NCBI GenBank assembly: GCA_002457135.1
Contig: NTKX01000010.1
Location: 1-38,269, forward strand
DNA length: 38,269 nt
Direction: 5' to 3'
Origin: SAR116 cluster bacterium MED-G04
GTDB lineage: Bacteria > Pseudomonadota > Alphaproteobacteria > Puniceispirillales > UBA1172
In this document: positions 32,444-38,269 of the stretch, piece by piece
Layout: every line of letters starts with the position of its first letter
How positions within the stretch are numbered: position 1 is the stretch's first letter
Program-made: the position numbers and the translations under genes
The notes under the pieces: model-generated
Database searches by the model: none
Told to the model about the DNA's origin: nothing
What the model saw: only the letters and a program-made list of their open reading frames with translations

Positions 32444-33229
32444 ATGCCCGAATGGTCTGATACCGCCATCATCCTTTCGATCCGCCCCCATGGTGAGCAG
32501 GCCGCGCTGGTGAACGTCCTGACCAAACAGCATGGCCGGCAGGCCGGGCTGGTGCGGGGCGGGCAATCACGGTCCATGCGCGGGGTCTTGCAGATCGGCA
32601 ATGCCGTGGTGGTGACCTGGCGGGCCAGGCTGGAAACCCATCTCGGCACCATGGTAACCGAAATGGCAACGCCGCATGCATCGGCGGTGCTGGATAATCC
32701 GCTCAGGCTGGCGGGGCTGGCCTCGACTTGCGCGATTATCGAAGGATGCGTCCCTGAACGTGAGCCGTGCGAGCCTGTGTTTGATGCCACCGATGCGCTG
32801 ATAAGCATGATGACCGATGGTGATCTTGAGGAGGCCTGGCTGGCGGCCTATATCCGCTGGGAAGTGGCGATGCTGGGGATCGCCGGGTACGCGCTTGACC
32901 TCGGCCGATGCGCCGTCACCGGTGAGCGTGAAAACCTGGCCTATGTCAGCCCCAGAACAGGGGTTGCCGTGACCCGGGCCGGGGCCGGTATCCATGTTGA
33001 ACGGCTGCTTCGCCTGCCGTGTTTTCTGGGGGGGATTGAACCCGGTGATGAAAATAACCCTGATAATGAGAAAACTGTTGAACAGGATTTGCTGGATGGT
33101 ATGGAGTTAACCAGGCATTTTCTGGAACGGCGAGTCTTTGGCCTGCATCACCAGCCACTGCCCCCGTCACGGGAAAGGCTGGCCGTGCTGATGCGGCGAA
33201 AATTCTTCCCCAACCCTGAGCAGGAGTAG
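32444..33229 (+). CDS. recO: DNA repair protein RecO
   Basis: A 261-residue recombination mediator that helps load RecA onto SSB-coated single strands with RecR. The N-terminal OB fold is visible (EWSDTAIILSIRPHGEQAAL, VLTKQHGRQAGLVRGGQS). The helical C-terminal part contains LGRCAVTGERENLAYVSPRTGVAV, where other RecO proteins often carry a zinc-binding Cys cluster; only one Cys is seen there here. It starts two bases after era and lies ten bases before parC. Confidence 0.92.
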   Translation: MPEWSDTAIILSIRPHGEQAALVNVLTKQHGRQAGLVRGGQSRSMRGVLQIGNAVVVTWRARLETHLGTMVTEMATPHASAVLDNPLRLAGLASTCAIIEGCVPEREPCEPVFDATDALISMMTDGDLEEAWLAAYIRWEVAMLGIAGYALDLGRCAVTGERENLAYVSPRTGVAVTRAGAGIHVERLLRLPCFLGGIEPGDENNPDNEKTVEQDLLDGMELTRHFLERRVFGLHHQPLPPSRERLAVLMRRKFFPNPEQE

Positions 33230-33239
33230 CGCAACCATC

Positions 33240-35453
33240 ATGGCTGATCAGCAATCGACCTCCACCTTTATTCAGGCTGAATTTGCCGATGCGTTGAGCC
33301 AGCGTTACCTTGCCTATGCGCTTTCCACCATCACCTCACGGTCGCTCCCTGATGTGCGTGACGGGCTGAAACCCGTGCATCGCCGCCTGCTTTTCGCCAT
33401 GCGCCAGCTGAAACTGGACCCCGGGCAGGGGTACAAGAAATCGGCCCGGGTGGTTGGTGACGTGATGGGTAAATTCCACCCCCATGGTGATGCCGCGATC
33501 TATGATGCCATGGTCCGGCTGGCCCAGGAATTTGCCATGCGTTATCCGCTGGTGGACGGGCAGGGGAATTTCGGCAATATCGATGGCGATAATGCCGCCG
33601 CCATGCGCTACACCGAGGCGCGGATGTCCAATGTGGCCCGCCTGCTGCTCGATGGTATTGATGAAGACGCGGTTGATTTCCGCGCCACCTATGATGGTGA
33701 GAGCGAAGAGCCGGTGATTCTGCCCGCCGCCTTCCCCAACCTCCTGGCCAATGGGGCGCAGGGGATTGCGGTTGGCATGGCAACGTCAATCCCGCCGCAT
33801 AACGTGCTGGAACTGGCGGATGCCATCCTGCACCTGATCCGGTATCCGAACGCTGGCCATGATACGATTTCGGGTTTTGTCAAGGGACCGGATTTCCCCA
33901 CCGGCGGGGTGCTGGTTGAGGACCCGGCCACCATCGCCGAGGCCTATCAGACTGGCCGGGGGTCATTCCGTGTCAGGGCAGACTGGACCGTTGAAAAGGA
34001 AAAGGGCGGCGCCTGGAAAATAATCGTCACCGCTATCCCCTATCAGGTGCAGAAATCGCGTCTTGTTGAAAAGATGGCGGAAATGCTGAACGACAAGAAA
34101 CTGCCCGTGCTGGCGGATATCCGTGATGAGAGCGCCGAGGACCTGCGCCTGGTGCTGGAGCCGAAATCACGCCGCATCGACCCGGTGTTGATGATGGAAA
34201 GCCTGTTCAAGCTGACTGATCTGGAATCGCGGGTATCGCTCAACCTCAATGTCCTTGATGCGAGCGGCAAGCCCGGTGTGCTGTCGCTGAAATCGGCGCT
34301 GCTCGAATGGATTGATCATCGCCTGGTGGTGTTGCAGCGGCGATCACGTTACCGGCTCGGCAAGATTGCATCCCGGCTCGAAGTGCTGGAAGGCTACCTT
34401 GTTGTCTACCTGAACCTCGATGAAGTGATCGCCATCATCAGGGAGGAAGACAACCCCAAAACGCGGTTGATGGAACGCTTCGGGCTGAATGAAAATCAGG
34501 CCAATGCCATCCTCGATATGCGCCTGCGGTCCCTGCGCAAGCTGGAGGAAATGGAAATCCGGGGTGAGCGGGAAAAGCTCGAGGAAGAAAAAACCGGGCT
34601 GACCAGCCTGCTGGCCGATGAAGATCAGCAACGCCGCTCGGTAGCCCGGGATGTCAAATCACTGAAGACTGATTTCGCCAGGATTGATCAGCGCCGCACC
34701 CGGCTGGACAGCGTTCCCGAGGTGGAAGGCGACCCCATGGATATGCTGGTGGAAAAGGAACCCATCACGGTGATCTGTTCCGAAAAGGGCTGGATCAGGG
34801 CCGCCAAGGGGCATCTGGCCAGTGATGCCGAGGTCAAGTTCAAGGAAGGTGATGGCCCTGCCTTTATGGTCCATGCTGAAACCACCGACAGGATACTGGT
34901 GGCGGCGGATAACGGGCGGTTCTATACGCTTTCCGCTGATAAACTCCCCGGCGGGCGCGGCTTTGGTGAACCTGTTTCCCTGATGGTGGAACTGGGGGCT
35001 GATACCACGATCATCAACCTGTTCCCGGCACGGGGCGGGGAAATCCTGATCGTGGCCGATACCGGTCATGGTTTCATCACGGCAACCGATCAGGTCATGG
35101 CGCAGACCCGCAACGGCAAGCAGGTGCTGACCCTGCCCAAGGGCGTGAAAGCCGCGGTCGCCCGGCCCGCCATTGGTGATATGGTGGCGGTGGTAGGCTC
35201 AAACCGAAAACTGCTGGTCTTCCCCAGGGATGATCTGCCGGTCATGGGGCGGGGGCGCGGCGTCATGCTGCAACGCTATCGTGATGGCACGCTGGGGGAT
35301 GCACGCTGCTTTAATCGCGCTGACGGGTTGAGCTGGGTGCAATCGGGGGGCCGCAACCGGACAGAACCCGATACAACACCATGGCAGGGCAAACGCGGCA
35401 GCGCAGGCAGGGTTGCCCCGACAGGGTTCCCCCGCCCGGCACGGTTCACCTGA
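33240..35453 (+). CDS. parC: DNA topoisomerase IV subunit A
   Basis: A 737-residue type IIA topoisomerase subunit that decatenates chromosomes with ParE. The active-site tyrosine is Y124 in AAMRYTEARMS. The region SARVVGDVMGKFHPHGDAAIYDAMVRLAQ corresponds to the quinolone-interacting segment; the position of E. coli ParC Ser80 is A85 here, and Glu84 is D89. The C-terminal beta-pinwheel has no clear GyrA box, so ParC is preferred over GyrA, and the neighbourhood (recO-parC) agrees. It ends the plus-strand run and faces bpt with a 15-base gap. Confidence 0.94.
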   Translation: MADQQSTSTFIQAEFADALSQRYLAYALSTITSRSLPDVRDGLKPVHRRLLFAMRQLKLDPGQGYKKSARVVGDVMGKFHPHGDAAIYDAMVRLAQEFAMRYPLVDGQGNFGNIDGDNAAAMRYTEARMSNVARLLLDGIDEDAVDFRATYDGESEEPVILPAAFPNLLANGAQGIAVGMATSIPPHNVLELADAILHLIRYPNAGHDTISGFVKGPDFPTGGVLVEDPATIAEAYQTGRGSFRVRADWTVEKEKGGAWKIIVTAIPYQVQKSRLVEKMAEMLNDKKLPVLADIRDESAEDLRLVLEPKSRRIDPVLMMESLFKLTDLESRVSLNLNVLDASGKPGVLSLKSALLEWIDHRLVVLQRRSRYRLGKIASRLEVLEGYLVVYLNLDEVIAIIREEDNPKTRLMERFGLNENQANAILDMRLRSLRKLEEMEIRGEREKLEEEKTGLTSLLADEDQQRRSVARDVKSLKTDFARIDQRRTRLDSVPEVEGDPMDMLVEKEPITVICSEKGWIRAAKGHLASDAEVKFKEGDGPAFMVHAETTDRILVAADNGRFYTLSADKLPGGRGFGEPVSLMVELGADTTIINLFPARGGEILIVADTGHGFITATDQVMAQTRNGKQVLTLPKGVKAAVARPAIGDMVAVVGSNRKLLVFPRDDLPVMGRGRGVMLQRYRDGTLGDARCFNRADGLSWVQSGGRNRTEPDTTPWQGKRGSAGRVAPTGFPRPARFT

Positions 35454-35468
35454 TCATATTACAAATGG

Positions 35469-36215
35469 TTACCTGGCTTTATCGTCAAGCGTGACCCATT
35501 CGCCTGACTGGAGGATTTCAGCGGGCCGGAACCGTGCCTTGTATTTCATCTTGGCGCTGTCCTCAACGTAATAGCCCAGATAGACATACGGCAATGCCAT
35601 GCCATGGGCGATGGCGGCCAGATCAAGCACCATGTAGGTGCCGGGTGAGCGATCCTGTATCTCCGGGTCAAAGAACGAGTACACCGCGCTCAACCCGTCG
35701 GCCTGCACATCCACCATCATCACCGACACCAGGTCTTCACCGGCGCGGTATTCCACCAGCACGGTTTCGATGGGGCTGAGGGTGATCATGTTGGTGTAGC
35801 TGTCCTGATCCATATCCGCCATCTGGCCATCACCGTGACGCGCATTCAGGTATTTGCTGAACAGGTCATAATGATCGCTGCGGCTGAAATTCGGCAGGAT
35901 GCGGCGGGTCAGGTCAGCGTTGGCCTTCAGGACGCGCTGCTGGCTGCGGCTGTGAATCAGGTTGCCATCCTGACCGTCACCCGAAGGAATGCGGATCGGC
36001 TGGCAGGCATTGCAGTGCTGGCAGATCGGCCGGTAGACCCAGTTTTCAACGCGCCTGAAACCGGCCTTGGCCAGATCGTCATGGAGATGGGAATGCCGTG
36101 ATATATCGGCGGCAAGGCGTTGTTCGACCAGCCCGTCACGGTAGGAGCAGGGCGATGAACGCGTGACGTGAAACTCAACGGGTTCTGCAAACTTGATATT
36201 ACCAAACTGGTTCAT
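35469..36215 (-). CDS. bpt: Aspartate/glutamate leucyltransferase (Bpt/Ate1 family)
   Basis: A 248-residue aminoacyl-tRNA-protein transferase. By family knowledge bacterial Bpt adds Leu to N-terminal Asp/Glu, making proteins targets for ClpS/ClpAP. The N-terminal ATE domain has CSYRDGLVEQRLAADIS and FRRVENWVYRPICQHCNACQPIRIP with the CxxC-type Cys cluster. The C-terminal ATE domain shows LSAVYSFFDPEIQDRSPGTYMVL and LPYVYLGYYVEDSAKMKYKARFRP. The family marks are complete. It is separated by 47 bases from the dehydratase gene on the same strand; bpt near hemB is common in this class. Confidence 0.94.
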   Translation of the reverse strand: MNQFGNIKFAEPVEFHVTRSSPCSYRDGLVEQRLAADISRHSHLHDDLAKAGFRRVENWVYRPICQHCNACQPIRIPSGDGQDGNLIHSRSQQRVLKANADLTRRILPNFSRSDHYDLFSKYLNARHGDGQMADMDQDSYTNMITLSPIETVLVEYRAGEDLVSVMMVDVQADGLSAVYSFFDPEIQDRSPGTYMVLDLAAIAHGMALPYVYLGYYVEDSAKMKYKARFRPAEILQSGEWVTLDDKAR

Positions 36216-36262
36216 ACTGCCAAAAAAGCACAGCCTCGCTGGCTTGGCAACACCCCGGGCCG

Positions 36263-37486
36263 CTAACTGTTCGATTCTGTTCCCGCCAGCACCGACACAC
36301 TGAACCCCTTGTCACGCAGGGCCCCCAGAATTTCATCGACATGATCACCACCGCGGGTTTCAACCACGGCATCGATTTTGGCCAGTTTCGCCGGCACGTC
36401 ATGGAACAGCCGCTGATGGAAAATTTCAACGATATTGCCCTTGCAACTGCCGATGGCATCGGCGATCCCCGCCAGCATGCCCGGCTCATCACTGATGTCG
36501 ATGCGGATACGGACCAGCCGTCCATCACGGGCCATGGTCCGGGTCATGATCCCGGCCAGCAGCCTCGGGTCGATATTGCCGCCGCAGATCACCACCCCGC
36601 AATGCTGGCCCCTGAATTTCTCTTCATGCTGGAGCAGGGCCGCTATCCCGGCCGCGCCCGCGCCCTCGGCGATGATGCGCTGCTGTTCGACCAAGAGGCA
36701 GACAGCGCGTTCGATCATGTCTTCATCAACCAGCAGGATTTCATCAACCAGGCTTTCCACCACAGGTCTGGTCAGCACGCCGGGATGCTTGACGGCAATG
36801 CCTTCGGCCAGGGTTTCCCCGCCCGATGATGACGGCGCATCAGCGATCATCTCTGTCATGCTGGGCCACAGGCTGGCCTCAACCCCGATGAGCCTGATGT
36901 CCGGGTTGATATCCCTTGCGATAGTGGCAACCCCCGCCATCAGCCCGCCACCGCCAACCGGCACGATAATGGTATCCAGATCGGGGCAGTCCTCCAGCAT
37001 CTCCAGCCCGACCGACCCCTGACCATTGGCAACGTGAATATCATTATAGGGATGCACCAGCGTCAGCCCGCGTTCGGCGATAATAGCCTCAACCGTGGCT
37101 TCGCATTCATTGAGGTTGCGGCCCTCAAGAACAACCTCAGCCCCCCAGGCACGGGTCCGGTTGACCTTGGCAAATGGGGTCTGGGCAGGCATCACGATAA
37201 CCGCGGGTATACCCATCCTCTGAGCATGATAGGCCACGGCCTGGGCATGGTTACCGGCGGACATGGTGATCACGCCGCGTGATTTTTCATCATCGCTCAA
37301 CGCCTGCATCCGGTTGAATGCACCGCGTGCCTTGAATGATGATGTGTGTTGCAGGTTTTCCAGTTTCAGGCTGGCGCGGATACCCGTTGTCTTTTCGATA
37401 CCGGGTGCCGAGATGGTCGGTGTCCTGATCACCTGCCCCTGCATGGCTGCATGGGCAGCGCGGATCGCCTCTGCGGAAATGGTCAT
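36263..37486 (-). CDS. Threonine ammonia-lyase with ACT-like domain
   Basis: A 407-residue PLP enzyme that deaminates threonine to 2-oxobutyrate. The Schiff-base lysine is K52 in SSFKARGAFNRMQAL; VPVGGGGLMAG is the phosphate loop, and SAGNHAQAVAYHAQRMGI is conserved. A C-terminal ACT domain (about residues 330-400, RIRIDISDEPGMLAGIADAIG) is expected to bind an effector. This length and single ACT domain match the bacterial tdcB-like/IlvA short form. It is the second dehydratase of the family in the window and differs from the 325-residue protein at 21084-22061 by having the ACT domain. It is co-directional with hemB and bpt. Confidence 0.92.
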   Translation of the reverse strand: MTISAEAIRAAHAAMQGQVIRTPTISAPGIEKTTGIRASLKLENLQHTSSFKARGAFNRMQALSDDEKSRGVITMSAGNHAQAVAYHAQRMGIPAVIVMPAQTPFAKVNRTRAWGAEVVLEGRNLNECEATVEAIIAERGLTLVHPYNDIHVANGQGSVGLEMLEDCPDLDTIIVPVGGGGLMAGVATIARDINPDIRLIGVEASLWPSMTEMIADAPSSSGGETLAEGIAVKHPGVLTRPVVESLVDEILLVDEDMIERAVCLLVEQQRIIAEGAGAAGIAALLQHEEKFRGQHCGVVICGGNIDPRLLAGIMTRTMARDGRLVRIRIDISDEPGMLAGIADAIGSCKGNIVEIFHQRLFHDVPAKLAKIDAVVETRGGDHVDEILGALRDKGFSVSVLAGTESNS

Positions 37487-37509
37487 CGTGTCCCCCCTTT
37501 TGTTATTGT

Positions 37510-38269
37510 TCAGGTCAGATGGCTGGCAACCTCAGCCGCGTGGTAGGTAATGATGGCATTGGCCCCGGCACGCCGGAACGCGGTCAGCGATTCCATGATG
37601 ATCCTGCTGCGGTCAATGAAACCGGCGGCGGCGGCGGCCTCAATCATGGCGTATTCGCCGCTTACCTGATAGGCGATGATCGGTATCGCGTAACTGCTGC
37701 TGGCCCGCTGGATGATATCCAGATAGGGCATGCCGGGTTTGACGATGATGAAATCCGTGCCTTCGCTGATATCGAGGGCGATTTCCCGCATCGCTTCATC
37801 ACTGTTGGACGGGTCAATCTGATAGGTGTCCTTGCCGATGGTGTTGGCGGTTTTCCCGGCCCCCACTGCATCGCGGAACGGCCCATAGAATGATGATGAA
37901 AATTTGGCGGCATAGGCCATGATCATCACGTCGGTGAAGCCTTCGGCATCCAGCCCGGCGCGAATGGCCCCGATACGCCCGTCCATCATGTCGGATGGGG
38001 CAATCACGCTGGCCCCGGCGCGGGCCTGGGTAATCGCCTGGCGAACCAGCACGTCGATGGTTTCATCATTGGCAACGCTGCCATCAATGATAACCCCGTC
38101 ATGCCCGTGACTGGTAAAGGGATCGAGCGCAACATCGGTGATAATACCCAGCCCGGGAACATTGTCCCTGACCGCGCTGATGCAGCGGCAGATCAGGTTG
38201 CCCGGATCATGGGCATGGCTGCCATCATCGGTTTTGTTGGCAGGATCAATCCGGGGGAACAGCGCAATG
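37510..38269 (-). CDS. hemB: Porphobilinogen synthase (5-aminolevulinate dehydratase), C-terminal part
   Basis: The gene continues past the right window edge, so the N terminus is missing; about 252 residues are visible. ALFPRIDPANKTDDGS and TDVALDPFTSHGHDG lie near the visible start. VALDPFTSHGHDG lacks the Cys triad of zinc-dependent enzymes, which suggests a magnesium-dependent alphaproteobacterial form. The first Schiff-base Lys region is AYAAKFSSSFYGPFRDA and the second is FIIVKPGMPYLDI. It joins two aminolevulinate molecules to make porphobilinogen, an early step of heme and corrinoid synthesis. The ATG at 38052 is internal, not the start. Confidence 0.95.
   Translation of the reverse strand, partial: IALFPRIDPANKTDDGSHAHDPGNLICRCISAVRDNVPGLGIITDVALDPFTSHGHDGVIIDGSVANDETIDVLVRQAITQARAGASVIAPSDMMDGRIGAIRAGLDAEGFTDVMIMAYAAKFSSSFYGPFRDAVGAGKTANTIGKDTYQIDPSNSDEAMREIALDISEGTDFIIVKPGMPYLDIIQRASSSYAIPIIAYQVSGEYAMIEAAAAAGFIDRSRIIMESLTAFRRAGANAIITYHAAEVASHLT

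Noticed and set aside
1-38269. tRNA, rRNA, tmRNA, CRISPR, prophage or IS elements
   Set aside because: I looked through intergenic gaps for T-arm-like sequences, repeat-spacer arrays, transposase or integrase genes and terminal inverted repeats and saw none; a tmRNA gene would have been expected only as a possible neighbour of smpB.

Overview
The window looks like a chromosomal segment of an alphaproteobacterium with moderately high G+C. The best clue is the gene order rpoZ-rsh-DUF2062-pdxJ-acpS-lepB-rnc-era-recO-parC, together with rnd-lptC-lptA-lptB-ptsN, smpB next to dapA, and bpt near hemB; these arrangements are typical of Rhodospirillales-like alphaproteobacteria. A marine SAR116-like (Puniceispirillales) lineage would fit the mix of MttB-type methyltransferase, serine-cycle-like enzymes and short intergenic gaps, but the sequence alone does not prove it. 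I found no rRNA, tRNA, IS element, prophage or CRISPR array.

Layout. 1-7.1 kb: end of an asparagine synthetase, a DUF924 protein, a D-2-hydroxyglutarate dehydrogenase-like flavoenzyme, the tRNA t6A enzyme Sua5 overlapping a CysQ-type phosphatase, then two DNA-damage genes (SRAP/YedK and AlkA) meeting at overlapping stop codons, and a cytochrome b561. 7.1-9.2 kb: cytochrome c', a LysE exporter and an EamA transporter. 9.2-13.1 kb (minus strand): rnd-lptC-lptA-lptB-ptsN, the LPS export block, without the rpoN and hpf genes that often sit between lptB and ptsN. 13.2-16.0 kb: azlCD branched-chain amino acid exporter, a cupin_5 protein, and a lone periplasmic iron-binding protein with a Fur-type operator. 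16.0-21.1 kb: a G-rich minisatellite, then an MttB-family methyltransferase, a malyl-CoA lyase-like enzyme, a hydroxypyruvate/glyoxylate reductase-like enzyme and a DUF4147 glycerate kinase. A PLP-dependent dehydratase faces this cluster.

22.2-25.5 kb: dapA, smpB, a family-5 uracil-DNA glycosylase overlapping a NYN-domain protein, and folK. 25.5-35.5 kb: a tightly packed, mostly overlapping plus-strand run from rpoZ to parC, covering RNA polymerase omega, (p)ppGpp metabolism, vitamin B6, ACP activation, signal peptidase, RNase III, Era, RecO and topoisomerase IV. 35.5-38.3 kb (minus strand): bpt, an ACT-containing threonine dehydratase, and the hemB C-terminal part, cut by the window edge.

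The most interesting parts are the putative C1/glyoxylate cluster at 16.2-21.1 kb and a tendency to short repeat expansion. Repeats occur between genes at 16.0 kb, in frame inside the essential enzyme AcpS, and in the acidic tail of RpoZ. Most other genes are ordinary housekeeping genes.
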